This document shows, piece by piece, positions 28,750 to 36,595 of a DNA stretch of 54,227 nt. Source of the stretch: a virus; the IMG/VR virus record IMGVR_UViG_3300032249_000551, positions 1 to 54,227 of that record. One strand, given 5' to 3'. A program made the translations under genes and the position numbers. Each line of letters begins with the position of its first letter. Position 1 is the first letter of the stretch. The notes beneath the pieces were generated by a model. The model did no database searches and was not told the DNA's origin. It saw only the letters and a program-made list of their open reading frames with translations.

Positions 28750-28910
28750 TATCTTCCCATCGCTTTCTTATGGTTTTTACGTGCACATTTGCCGCATACT
28801 GTTCCTGCAAAATAACCTAATGCATCTTCATGACCGCATTTAGCAACCATTTTATTTTGAGGTGGTTGAATATTGCGGTTCTCTTGTGAGCGGTCTGGGA
28901 CATTAGCCAT
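28749..28910 (-). CDS. 53-residue zinc-binding microprotein
   Basis: ATG 28910 to TAA 28749. Product begins MANVPDRSQENRNIQPPQNK and then has KCGHEDALGYFAGTVCGKCA: C-G-H...C-x2-C, a likely zinc site, with basic C-terminus. One-base overlap with the downstream gene. Function unknown. Confidence 0.5.
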   Translation of the reverse strand: MANVPDRSQENRNIQPPQNKMVAKCGHEDALGYFAGTVCGKCARKNHKKAMGR

Positions 28911-28912
28911 GA

Positions 28913-29119
28913 TTACTTACCTGGGTTTACCTTGTTTGGAAACTCAGATGTGATGAAACCATAACCGTAAAAAGGATGAAGTGATTGACGATTGTCTAAC
29001 GTTGATTCGTCACCAAGACCAGGAATTACCTCTGTGTCTGGACGAGCTTTGCGATACTTACCATCTGTAGCACCATTGTTTAGTGATGCGTTCATTGAAC
29101 GTGATGAATTAACAGCCAT
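28913..29119 (-). CDS. Hypothetical polar protein
   Basis: 68 residues, Asn/Ser/Gly-rich, without motif. Product begins MAVNSSRSMNASLNNGATDG. Separated by 2 bases from both neighbours, so clearly within the operon. Not recognised. Confidence 0.5.
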   Translation of the reverse strand: MAVNSSRSMNASLNNGATDGKYRKARPDTEVIPGLGDESTLDNRQSLHPFYGYGFITSEFPNKVNPGK

Positions 29120-29121
29120 GA

Positions 29122-29400
29122 TTATTGACTCTTTCCTTTAGTTCTTGGTTGTGAACCTGGTTTGATTACTCTAAAACCATCATTTTTTTCTGTTGGCATA
29201 TCAGCAAACGCTTTTTCACTCGCTGGTTTTCCCCATGTGCGTGCGTTTTCAGAGCCATGTCCTGCTGCTATACGGTTTGCGTACTCGTTACCGCTGTTAG
29301 ACCACTGCGTAGTTGCTGGACGTGGATTCTTTAAACCCTTGCTTTTCATCCCTGTAATTTTGCCCAATGGCTTTTTATTACGGCGGTCGTTAAAAAACAT
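29122..29400 (-). CDS. Hypothetical basic protein
   Basis: 92 residues, Lys/Gly/Asn-rich (NDRRNKKPLGKITGMKSKGL), disordered-looking. Abuts the 29401-30318 gene without a gap. Not recognised. Confidence 0.5.
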   Translation of the reverse strand: MFFNDRRNKKPLGKITGMKSKGLKNPRPATTQWSNSGNEYANRIAAGHGSENARTWGKPASEKAFADMPTEKNDGFRVIKPGSQPRTKGKSQ

Positions 29401-30318
29401 TTAATTACCTCTTTGTCTTTGTGCTCGCTGGGTTTCCATCTTTTTGCCCTCAGATAGTCTATCGGCAATTCCTGACTTAAGTTGGGTTATAACGCTAGAA
29501 GAATTGTGTTTAGGGTAAATGGTGTGATGAGCCATAGCCCCTAGTGCATGATGGATGGTTTTATCCATGTCTAAAATAGTAGGGTGAAGGGTGTTGAACG
29601 CCTCTACGTGACCATGGTAATCAGAGGTACCTTTGGTACGTCCCATATCGTCAATGTGCTTAATGGCTTGGTTTACTGCTGGAGCAATGACTTTGTGAGG
29701 CACTGCTAATCCCTTTAATTTACGAGTTGCTTTTTCTCCAGTAGGTTTTGACTCGTCAATGTAAACAGGCTCACGACGGGCACCTGCTCCTGGAGCAAGG
29801 GTAGGACGAGAGCGCTCAGGTGCTGGCGCTACTGGTTCTAATACAGTTGTTTTAAATTCTTGTGGTTTGGCAAATGGTAATTGAACTATGCGACCAGTTT
29901 TTGCATCTCGCACAACTTTGTTAGTTGGTTTTTTCTTTTTTCTTTTTGGTCCTGGTTCAACAATAGTTACTCCACGAGCAAGTTCTCCACGCTTTGGTGC
30001 TCTAATACCTTTTTGAGCTAACTTTTTTCCTGTACTAATTACAGGACCTGGTAATTGAACTTTAGGAGCAGCAGAGGGACCTTGGTCTTCATCTCCTGCA
30101 ACACGAGTAGTGTCTACACCTAATCCTATGCGCCCGCTCTTTTTATCACGTGCAAGTACTTTTTTAGCTTTAACGTCCTCAACGCTAACACGCTTATCAT
30201 CTGTTTCTTTTTCAGATTTAGCTTTTTCAGCAGCAGCAAGTTCAGCAGCGGAACCTTTTAGGCGTTTAGACTCCTCTAAAGATAAAGGTGTTTTTTTTCC
30301 TTTTTCGTCTTTAGGCAT
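29401..30318 (-). CDS. Large basic disordered protein with RDxKxGRI motifs
   Basis: 305 residues. N-terminal charged helix (Lys/Glu/Ala), then ARDKKSGRIGLG (about 56-67) and VVRDAKTGRIVQL (about 133-145), two copies of a motif also present in the 168-1016 protein. A KRKKKKPTNK patch and Pro-rich linker follow. The C-terminal 90 residues look folded and His-rich (HGHVEAFNTLHPTILDMDK, HHALGAMAHHTIY). Possibly a virion or DNA-associated protein; not recognised. Confidence 0.55.
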   Translation of the reverse strand: MPKDEKGKKTPLSLEESKRLKGSAAELAAAEKAKSEKETDDKRVSVEDVKAKKVLARDKKSGRIGLGVDTTRVAGDEDQGPSAAPKVQLPGPVISTGKKLAQKGIRAPKRGELARGVTIVEPGPKRKKKKPTNKVVRDAKTGRIVQLPFAKPQEFKTTVLEPVAPAPERSRPTLAPGAGARREPVYIDESKPTGEKATRKLKGLAVPHKVIAPAVNQAIKHIDDMGRTKGTSDYHGHVEAFNTLHPTILDMDKTIHHALGAMAHHTIYPKHNSSSVITQLKSGIADRLSEGKKMETQRAQRQRGN

Positions 30319-30320
30319 GA

Positions 30321-30521
30321 TTAAACCATCTTCCGCTTTATACGGTCAGACATCTTTTGAGAGTAGCAAGATGCGCACATACCTTTGCTGTGCAATACCT
30401 GTACTGGGTTCATAATAATTCCGCAAGTTGAGCATGGATGTGAACCCTTGTACCGAGTTGCATTCTCAGCAATTTGACGTGCTTGAATTTCCATCATGAA
30501 TGAGCCGTCTCCATCATCCAT
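30321..30521 (-). CDS. Zinc-ribbon small protein
   Basis: 66 residues with SHPCSTCGIIMNPVQVLHSK and MCASCYSQKM: a C-x2-C...C-x2-C ribbon (Cys30/33 and Cys49/52), acidic N-terminus, basic C-terminus. Two-base gaps to both neighbours. Function unknown. Confidence 0.55.
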   Translation of the reverse strand: MDDGDGSFMMEIQARQIAENATRYKGSHPCSTCGIIMNPVQVLHSKGMCASCYSQKMSDRIKRKMV

Positions 30522-30523
30522 GG

Positions 30524-30718
30524 TTATTTCTCCTCTGGCTTATGCCAAGACGTCATTCCCTTTGGGTAATCTAACTTACCTTTTGGTGTGTTGCGGTTAA
30601 TTCCATGTCCTGTTGAAAACGCTGAGTACAAAGGCTCGCTTGATGCTGGACGACCACTACGGTCTGCAGGACCTTTTGCCCATCGTTTTGCCCAGTTTGA
30701 TGCGTTGCTATTACCCAT
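30524..30718 (-). CDS. Hypothetical polar protein
   Basis: 64 residues, Lys/Ser/Gly-rich (NASNWAKRWAKGPADRSGRP). Coupled by a one-base overlap to the upstream gene at 30718. Not recognised. Confidence 0.5.
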   Translation of the reverse strand: MGNSNASNWAKRWAKGPADRSGRPASSEPLYSAFSTGHGINRNTPKGKLDYPKGMTSWHKPEEK

Positions 30719-31080
30719 TAGATACCACCTAAGTCGTTACGAGATGCGGCTTGGAATCCTGCTACACCGCCTGAGAACCAGGATACACGTGGCTCTGCGT
30801 AAACTCTGTCTATAGTTACAACATCATCAATTCCTGGTTGTCCACGGAATCCATAACCAAAACGGTCAGGAAACAAACGAATCTGTGGAAGTGGTGGACG
30901 AACCATTGCTTGGATGTCTTTTCCAGGAACGTTCATAATCATGAGCGCTTGAGTTGTTAAACGCTCCATGTTGGATGTAAAAGGCCCATTATACTGCCAA
31001 CGTTTTGCTACTTGGTCAGGCTGTATTGGTGCACGCCATGGCTTTGTGTAATCGTAATTACCGTCAAATTTTTGCGTCAT
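30718..31080 (-). CDS. Hypothetical protein
   Basis: 120 residues from ATG 31080, chosen for the TAATG overlap with the upstream stop. Aromatic- and Pro-rich (MTQKFDGNYDYTKPWRAPIQ; RPPLPQIRLFPDRFGYGFRG). No motif recognised; composition suits a virion component. Confidence 0.5.
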   Translation of the reverse strand: MTQKFDGNYDYTKPWRAPIQPDQVAKRWQYNGPFTSNMERLTTQALMIMNVPGKDIQAMVRPPLPQIRLFPDRFGYGFRGQPGIDDVVTIDRVYAEPRVSWFSGGVAGFQAASRNDLGGI

Positions 31081-31613
31081 TATCGCCACGCTGGTTTCAA
31101 GTATGCAAGCATTGCTTGACGACGCTCATTGATTTCACCAGGAGTATTAGCGATGGTATTTGCTTTACCATCATTAACAAGGTGAGGAGCTGGAACTAAA
31201 CTTACTTGAGGTGCATTACGCAATGTCTGGTAAACATTAACACCATTTACATTTACGTATGCAGCTTTCATTTGGCGTTCAATGCCAGACATGTCGTTGA
31301 TACCTTCAGGCCAAAAGTACATGGAGGGCTCAATGCGCTCACCCTTGTGTACGCCACGTTGATAGGCTTTCTGGTTGACGCGAGACTTGATACTATCCAG
31401 CAAACGGTCATCACGACGTGAGCGGATAGTGCCAAGGTATCCATCAGGATACTCGGCAGAAGGTACTCTGCCAACACCAATACGAGATGCATCCATCTCG
31501 TCACGGGCTACAGAAGTTCCTGAACCACCCTGATTATTATACCCATACACGCCACCAGACCCAAGGGACTGCCAGTTCTGTGAGGGTGAAAAGTTATTTG
31601 TTCCACCTGGCAT
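31080..31613 (-). CDS. Hypothetical protein
   Basis: 177 residues. Gly/Ser/Asn-rich N-terminus, a basic middle (GTIRSRRDDRLLDSIKSRVN) and a mixed C-terminal domain. Coupled on both sides by one-base overlaps. Not recognised. Confidence 0.5.
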   Translation of the reverse strand: MPGGTNNFSPSQNWQSLGSGGVYGYNNQGGSGTSVARDEMDASRIGVGRVPSAEYPDGYLGTIRSRRDDRLLDSIKSRVNQKAYQRGVHKGERIEPSMYFWPEGINDMSGIERQMKAAYVNVNGVNVYQTLRNAPQVSLVPAPHLVNDGKANTIANTPGEINERRQAMLAYLKPAWR

Positions 31614-32179
31614 TAGTTTACCTTTGGTGGACGGGGCTCTGTTATGCCGTGACGCTTGCGTGCTGCTTCGTTACGGATATTGCGCATATTGTGCATGTTC
31701 CAAACAGCATCTTCGTTGCGAGAAATCATTTTGCGTTCTGCTGTTTTTTTATACTTATGTCCTGTAGACAAATCAAGTTGAACGCCTTTTTCTTTTGCCT
31801 TGGAATCAACCCAACTTCCCATCACTGCTTTAGCGTCAGTTGCATGTCCTTGTAAACGCAAAAAATGAGATGCAAATTGTTTTGGGTTTAACTTCGGGGA
31901 TTTAGTTCCTGTACTTTCAAAGGCTGTGTCAACAGGTTGACCGCTGAGCTTAGAAGGCTCTTTACCTACTAAAAAAACTTTTTCTCCAGGCTGGATAACA
32001 TTGCCGCTGGTCAAGTTTATTGACGCTCCACCGTAGTTGTTTGTACTGTCTATGAACTCTTGAGCGCCCTTTGGGTTACTAGCCAGTAGGCGTGTTTCGT
32101 CTTTTGTGTACGAAGGTCTTGAGCTGTCTTTAGCAATGTCTTTTAGGCTATCAGGCATCTCACCAGGTCTAGGAGTCAT
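31613..32179 (-). CDS. Hypothetical protein
   Basis: 188 residues, soluble, basic C-terminus (ISRNEDAVWNMHNMRNIRNE). No motif recognised. It is divergent from the small rightward gene at 32230, so the 50 bases between hold both promoters or a ribosome-binding region for each. Confidence 0.5.
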   Translation of the reverse strand: MTPRPGEMPDSLKDIAKDSSRPSYTKDETRLLASNPKGAQEFIDSTNNYGGASINLTSGNVIQPGEKVFLVGKEPSKLSGQPVDTAFESTGTKSPKLNPKQFASHFLRLQGHATDAKAVMGSWVDSKAKEKGVQLDLSTGHKYKKTAERKMISRNEDAVWNMHNMRNIRNEAARKRHGITEPRPPKVN

Positions 32180-32229
32180 GTTACTATTTTCCTTCTTAGA
32201 ACGCTAAATGTCTGTATAAAGGAGACTAA

Positions 32230-32391
32230 ATGTCAGTAGAGGTTGTTGCCGTAGATTTTAACCCAACTATTTGGGCTGTCTTTTGTGAACTATGTACCTC
32301 GTACATTGGTGAACCAACCCAAAACGATGAGTTAGTTGACCAAATGTACGAAGAACATTGCGCCCTCCATGGGCTTGTTCCTGAGAACTAA
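32230..32391 (+). CDS. 53-residue Cys/His microprotein on the opposite strand
   Basis: ATG 32230 behind a perfect AAAGGAG, 5 bases away, and a TATAAA hexamer at 32214-32219. Product begins MSVEVVAVDFNPTIWAVFCE, with FCELC and HCALH giving a C-x2-C / H-C-x2-H zinc pattern. It runs rightward inside a leftward block, and its stop overlaps the convergent gene by 4 bases, like the pair at 2613-2898. Confidence 0.6.
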   Translation: MSVEVVAVDFNPTIWAVFCELCTSYIGEPTQNDELVDQMYEEHCALHGLVPEN

Positions 32392-32645
32392 TTCTTTAAG
32401 AAGTTTGCTCCAGTATCTGACTTTGGCAACGGAGTTGAAGAACTCGCGTCATCAAAGTTCAGCACGCTTCCAGCAGTTTGACGAGACAGTGATACTCCCT
32501 TTTTAGAACGCCAAGAAGTTTGTTGACCAACACTTGTGTTGGTTGCTTTACTTAATGACAAAGGAGCTTCAGTTTCTTCGTGGTACTGAAGGGGTTGCCC
32601 AGTTAAACTGGTAGAACCAAATTCTGAAGAAGAAATAATTGACAT
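32388..32645 (-). CDS. Hypothetical Ser-rich protein
   Basis: 85 residues, Ser/Thr-rich, disordered-looking, no motif (MSIISSSEFGSTSLTGQPLQ). One base separates it from the upstream gene's stop. Not recognised. Confidence 0.5.
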   Translation of the reverse strand: MSIISSSEFGSTSLTGQPLQYHEETEAPLSLSKATNTSVGQQTSWRSKKGVSLSRQTAGSVLNFDDASSSTPLPKSDTGANFLKN

Positions 32646-32646
32646 A

Positions 32647-33105
32647 TTAGTATGAAGCGCTGTTTCCGTCGTTAAAGTTTGGTGCTTGACGACCAGCTAC
32701 TGAACGAACAACTCTGCCGTTTGCCATTGTCTCTGATGATGCTGGGTCGTGTCCTGCAGGAAACTTCACTGAGATACGGTGACGAGCACCCATACGCTCT
32801 GACTGTGCTGCATTACCTGCAGAAACATTTGAACGGTTTGCTTTTCCGCCAGATGTTGGGTCTCCAGCTTGTGTGTTTTTCTTTGGAATTTGTGTACCAA
32901 CAGTTGGAGTTCCGCTTACATTGTTAAACTTTGCAGCATCCATACCCATATAACGGCGTGGAGAACTTGCGTGTGCTGCAGAAGCTAAGATTTCTTCTGT
33001 TGTTGGAATATTTTTGCTCATACTTTTACCTGCTGACTCTAGATGTGATGAAGGGGCGCCCATGCGACGTCGCATTGCGTGACCCATGTCTGAGAAATTT
33101 GCCAT
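32647..33105 (-). CDS. Hypothetical polar protein
   Basis: 152 residues, Ser/Asn/Gly/Arg-rich; basic N-terminus (MANFSDMGHAMRRRMGAPSS) and a VKFPAGHDPASSE segment. Good AAGGAGTAATC ribosome-binding site. Not recognised; last of the small polar gene run. Confidence 0.5.
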   Translation of the reverse strand: MANFSDMGHAMRRRMGAPSSHLESAGKSMSKNIPTTEEILASAAHASSPRRYMGMDAAKFNNVSGTPTVGTQIPKKNTQAGDPTSGGKANRSNVSAGNAAQSERMGARHRISVKFPAGHDPASSETMANGRVVRSVAGRQAPNFNDGNSASY

Positions 33106-33141
33106 GATTACTCCTTGCTTTGGTATAAGGATACGACGGTT

Positions 33142-33432
33142 TTAGCTTGCTGTAATGTGAAAGACGATTGCAGAAATTTCGCCGTCTCGTGACTCAATGG
33201 TTGTAAACCCTGGCTTATCCGTTAAATCCATACCACGAGGGGCTACATACCCACGAGCAATTGCAATGGCTTTAACTGCTTGGTTTACTGCTCCTGCACC
33301 AACAGCACGAAGCTTTACTTCACGCTTGTCATAAATGGCATGGGCAATGGCTGAGGCTACGCTTTGAGGATTGGAGCTTGCGCTCACTCGCAAAAACGGC
33401 TCTTCTTGTGATACTTCTGGTGTGTTACTCAA
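33142..33432 (-). CDS. spoVS: SpoVS-family protein
   Basis: 96 residues. FLRVSASSNPQSVASAIAHA, LRAVGAGAVNQAVKAIAIARG and YVAPRGMDL match stage V sporulation protein S (core K-VS-(A/S)-x-S-P-x-SVAGA, A-(I/V)-GAGALNQAVKA-(V/I)-AIARG). SpoVS is a small Alba-like nucleic-acid-binding fold that affects sporulation and cell-division timing in Bacillus; in a phage the role is unknown. Gene is separate from its neighbours by about 36-53 bases. Confidence 0.85.
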   Translation of the reverse strand: MSNTPEVSQEEPFLRVSASSNPQSVASAIAHAIYDKREVKLRAVGAGAVNQAVKAIAIARGYVAPRGMDLTDKPGFTTIESRDGEISAIVFHITAS

Positions 33433-33485
33433 TTGTTAGTCCTTTGGTTCGGTGTCGTGTGCCACTCCCGAATCAAAGGATAGGT

Positions 33486-34073
33486 CTAAAACCGTGCTTG
33501 GTCTCGGTATTTAGGGTCTGACATTTGCTCAGCTACTGCCTTTTCAACTTCGTTAATTGAAAATTTTCCTACAAGGCGTGCTAAAGCGTAGGAATCTGCA
33601 GCATTGTCGTCATTGAACTCTACGCCCCATCGTTTGTATATCTGTAACAACATCTCTTGTTTCTTGGCATTCCCTTTGCCCGATGCGTACTTCTTAAGGG
33701 TCATTGGAGGAACTTTTAAAGGAAATCTACGTGGGTCATCTTCCACATACATGTCGTAGATAGCTAATCGTACGGTTGCTGAAAGTTCTCCAAGAACTAA
33801 GGCTGCTTGGCTTGCAAGTACAGTTCCTTCCATTGCTATGTCTACAACTTCTAAATCATGTTCTTCTAGATACATTAAGTGGTCTGTTAACCATTGACGA
33901 ATATCTACAAGGCGTTCAATCCCAAAATAAGGAGACTTGTATACCCAAGTAAGGTGTTTCTTTGGGTCGTCTAGAGAAAGTGCAGTTAACGCAAACCCTG
34001 TAAGAGACTGGTCAATACCAACCGTTACATTGCCTGCAGTGTTTAGTCCGCCGTCTATTACTTTAGTTGTCAT
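33486..34073 (-). CDS. ruvC: RuvC-like Holliday junction resolvase
   Basis: 195 residues. RNase-H-like acidic residues are in place: Asp21 in TVGIDQSLTGFAL, Glu in IAMEGTVLASQ, and Asp in DDNAADSYALARL; also the KVPPMTLKKYASGKGNAKKQ loop typical of RuvC substrate binding. Would resolve branched DNA during recombination or before packaging. 11-base overlap with the dNMP kinase gene upstream. Confidence 0.8.
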   Translation of the reverse strand: MTTKVIDGGLNTAGNVTVGIDQSLTGFALTALSLDDPKKHLTWVYKSPYFGIERLVDIRQWLTDHLMYLEEHDLEVVDIAMEGTVLASQAALVLGELSATVRLAIYDMYVEDDPRRFPLKVPPMTLKKYASGKGNAKKQEMLLQIYKRWGVEFNDDNAADSYALARLVGKFSINEVEKAVAEQMSDPKYRDQARF

Positions 34074-34605
34074 GAGCGTAGGAGTCCATTCTTGTGTGGA
34101 CTAGTAACTCTAGTTCCTCAAGCGTGCCTCCGTTGCTTAAAATCTTATCTACTTTATACCCATCTAATTCCGACTCAGAAATATGAGCGTTAACAGCTTG
34201 TACTCCTGGTCGTTTTATACGCCATATTTGAGCGTCATCATACTTCTTAATTGCATCCGCTTCATTTGTAAAACGAACATCAGTAATAACATAGTTACCT
34301 TCAAAATGAACCTGACGCAAAGCTTGCTGTACCCAAAAGTTTTCACCAAAAATAGTTCGTGCGCCTACCCCTAAGCTTTGAAGTAAATAGCGTATTTCAG
34401 GAAACAGCACCTTTGCTTGGTCCCAACCGTACGCACTAACTACGCTTTCAACTCTAAACCCGTCTCTAATTAATGGGTTTGTTTCAATTAACAACTCTCT
34501 AATCTTGTCTGCAAATGCAACACGAGTGTACCCATACTTCTCCACAAGTGTTTGTGCAACGCTGTCTTTACCTGATTGTGCATAACCTGTTAGGCCGATA
34601 ATCAT
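34063..34605 (-). CDS. Deoxynucleoside monophosphate kinase
   Basis: 180 residues. P-loop IGLTGYAQSGKDSVAQTL (about 3-20), then VITDVRFTNEADAIKK (Walker B/DVR) and WRIKRPGV lid-like segment, as in actinophage dNMP kinases. Phosphorylates dNMPs to feed the dNTP pool together with the class II reductase. ATGA coupling to the coiled-coil gene upstream. Confidence 0.75.
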   Translation of the reverse strand: MIIGLTGYAQSGKDSVAQTLVEKYGYTRVAFADKIRELLIETNPLIRDGFRVESVVSAYGWDQAKVLFPEIRYLLQSLGVGARTIFGENFWVQQALRQVHFEGNYVITDVRFTNEADAIKKYDDAQIWRIKRPGVQAVNAHISESELDGYKVDKILSNGGTLEELELLVHTRMDSYAHDN

Positions 34606-35072
34606 GCTGAGAACTTATCTTTTCGTGTTGCACGAAAGTCATTGGTGCGACGAGTAATCTCACGAGAAACTAACGCCACATCTCTCTCAAAGTTGTTTGC
34701 TACAACCTCTACCATTTTTCGGTACGCATAGGCGTGAGTAAGCTGGTCTTCTAAATCCATAATTTTTGGGTCAGCAGCAACCTGAGCTTTGATGAGGGTT
34801 ACTCTCTCGCCTTTAACTTTTGAATTATCTTTAGCTAAAAACAATTGAGCTTCTAAAGAGTCTTTCTTTTTATTCAGTACATGCTCATCAACTTGAGCTG
34901 CAGCTAACTGACCTGCAACAAAGTTAGACCAAGCTGTTAATTGAGTAAATAAAGCACTCAACTCATCGCTATCTAATATGGAAATGTCTCTTGGCATTTT
35001 TGGTTGTTCTGATTGGTCAGGCCACATACTAATGTTTTGTTCTGCCATACGCTTTACTGCCAAGCCTGACAT
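34602..35072 (-). CDS. Hypothetical coiled-coil protein in the recombination operon
   Basis: 156 residues from ATG 35072 (TTTAGGACCA upstream; the frame is open to 35108). Mostly helical with long Gln/Leu/Ala/Lys heptads (AAQVDEHVLNKKKDSLEAQ), C-terminus basic. Position between Cas4-like nuclease and dNMP kinase suggests a DNA-metabolism accessory. Not recognised. Confidence 0.5.
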   Translation of the reverse strand: MSGLAVKRMAEQNISMWPDQSEQPKMPRDISILDSDELSALFTQLTAWSNFVAGQLAAAQVDEHVLNKKKDSLEAQLFLAKDNSKVKGERVTLIKAQVAADPKIMDLEDQLTHAYAYRKMVEVVANNFERDVALVSREITRRTNDFRATRKDKFSA

Positions 35073-35082
35073 TGGTCCTAAA

Positions 35083-35940
35083 TTAAGCACCCCAACCCTC
35101 CAAATCAACTACTGAATTACAAGACTTGCAACCATCTGGGTTGACATTGCACTCAGGCATTTTCTTTTCATTTACGGCTTTCATTAATTTCTGTGCACTA
35201 AAGAAAATACGCTCAACCATTTCGTAGTCTGCTTTAACTGTAAATTCTTTAGTTGCTTGGTCTGCCTTGTTCTCGTATAAAAAAACAATTTCTTTTGGCG
35301 CTTCTTCACCGTACATACGGTGTGCTAATTCTAAATACATCTGACCCTGCAGTAAATGGCTGCGGAATGGACGACGAATGTTGTTGAATGCTTTGGCAAT
35401 GTCTCCGCCAGCATCTGCAAGAATGTCGGGGGCTTCAAAGCGTAGGGTTCCTGCGCCAATAGACTTGATTTCAATTAAGCAATCATCTCCGATGTCTTTA
35501 ATCCAACCATCTGTGTGCCCTGCGATGCGTAAGTTGTCATCTACAAGAGTAACTTCTCGGTACTCCATAACGTCTTTACGACCACAGTCTTTGCAAGCTG
35601 GAGAGATACCTATGGTCATTACTTGACAAGCTAAGCACTCAAACTTCCCATAAAGAACATTCATTTCCTGGAAACGAGACTGCCACTTAGCGTGGATGTA
35701 ATGGCCTTCATCAAAGATGTTTTGCAATCTAAGATTTGGTTTGTTTCTATTCGCTTCTCCACCCGTTAGTAAATGATAAGCATAACGGTGACACCAATCA
35801 GGTTTGATTATTTCTGACGGGTGGAGTACATCTTGGCGACGGTCGTCTAACGGACGGCGCATAAGGTGCCGTTCAACATCACCCAATAAGCGTGTTGTCG
35901 TCTTCTTTGCATCTAAGAACTTCTTTAGTTCTGTAGCCAT
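35083..35940 (-). CDS. Cas4/RecB-like PD-(D/E)XK exonuclease
   Basis: 285 residues. RIAGHTDGWIKD and CLIEIKSIG supply the H/D...E-x-K catalytic motifs, and HLLQGQMYLEL the Q-x-x-x-Y motif of RecB/Cas4 nucleases. Cysteines at DWCHRYA and the C-terminal ECNVNPDGCKSC could hold an Fe-S cluster as in Cas4; CLACQ...CKDCG near 101-119 looks like an extra zinc site. Likely processes DNA ends for RecA-dependent recombination or replication. Confidence 0.75.
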   Translation of the reverse strand: MATELKKFLDAKKTTTRLLGDVERHLMRRPLDDRRQDVLHPSEIIKPDWCHRYAYHLLTGGEANRNKPNLRLQNIFDEGHYIHAKWQSRFQEMNVLYGKFECLACQVMTIGISPACKDCGRKDVMEYREVTLVDDNLRIAGHTDGWIKDIGDDCLIEIKSIGAGTLRFEAPDILADAGGDIAKAFNNIRRPFRSHLLQGQMYLELAHRMYGEEAPKEIVFLYENKADQATKEFTVKADYEMVERIFFSAQKLMKAVNEKKMPECNVNPDGCKSCNSVVDLEGWGA

Positions 35941-35941
35941 G

Positions 35942-36274
35942 TTAGTCCTTACTGAAAATAAACTCCTTAAGAGTCATCTTCTTAGCGAATGATTTTTTCC
36001 ACTTACGTATTAAAGCATTTCTTTCTCTGTGGCTCAATCCTCCCCAGATTCCGTGTGGTTCGTCACGAGTGACTGCATCCCACAAACAACCTTTTAGTAC
36101 AGGGCATGGACTTTTACCATTTTCACCAAGGCAATACACCTTAGCTTTATCGGCAATTAATTTATATCGGTCCTTATCTCTTGGAGGATAGAAAATGTCT
36201 TCTTCCTCTTGGCTTTTAGGAGCGGCTCCAAAGCAACGTGCTTTAGACCACCACGGCGATTCATTTTCATACAT
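35942..36274 (-). CDS. WhiB-family Fe-S transcription factor
   Basis: 110 residues. Four Cys (14, 48, 57, 63) and the G-(I/V)-WGG turn (residues 75-79 in EPHGIWGGLSHRERNAL), followed by a basic C-terminus for DNA binding. WhiB proteins are confined to Actinobacteria and their phages; they bind [4Fe-4S] and the primary sigma factor. Odd: the usual C-x2-C is expanded here to C-x8-C (residues 48-57), a 6-residue insertion that may change cluster properties. Confidence 0.85.
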   Translation of the reverse strand: MYENESPWWSKARCFGAAPKSQEEEDIFYPPRDKDRYKLIADKAKVYCLGENGKSPCPVLKGCLWDAVTRDEPHGIWGGLSHRERNALIRKWKKSFAKKMTLKEFIFSKD

Positions 36275-36277
36275 GTA

Positions 36278-36595
36278 TTAAGCATCCTTTAGACGGTCCC
36301 TCATCTCTAGAAAGTCGTCTTCAAGAAGAATTACGTAATTCTCCCCATCTAGATGAACGCCCAATACTGGTATACGTCCATCAAGGATGGCCTCTGTCGT
36401 TATTTTTTTCAACACCTCTGACTTTACAGAAAAAGATTTCTTCCCTGTAAACTTATGTTCAATCAAGAGGTCGCTTGACCGAACATCTCCCTTATGAGAC
36501 CAAAACGCTCCAGATGCAGCCATAGTTTTACCGCCAATTTTCTTAGCAAGTCTCTTCTCGTGCTTCTGAGATTGTTTTTGCCCTTCAGTCTTCAT
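36278..36595 (-). CDS. PD-(D/E)XK resolvase-like protein
   Basis: 105 residues from ATG 36595, which overlaps the recA stop by 11 bases; an upstream frame is open but shadows recA. WSHKGDVRSSDLLIEHKFTG has GD...D-x-L-I-E-x-K, the archaeal-Hjc/Vsr-like nuclease core, then SFSVKSEVLKKI. Likely a small branch-specific or structure-specific nuclease working with RecA. Confidence 0.65.
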   Translation of the reverse strand: MKTEGQKQSQKHEKRLAKKIGGKTMAASGAFWSHKGDVRSSDLLIEHKFTGKKSFSVKSEVLKKITTEAILDGRIPVLGVHLDGENYVILLEDDFLEMRDRLKDA

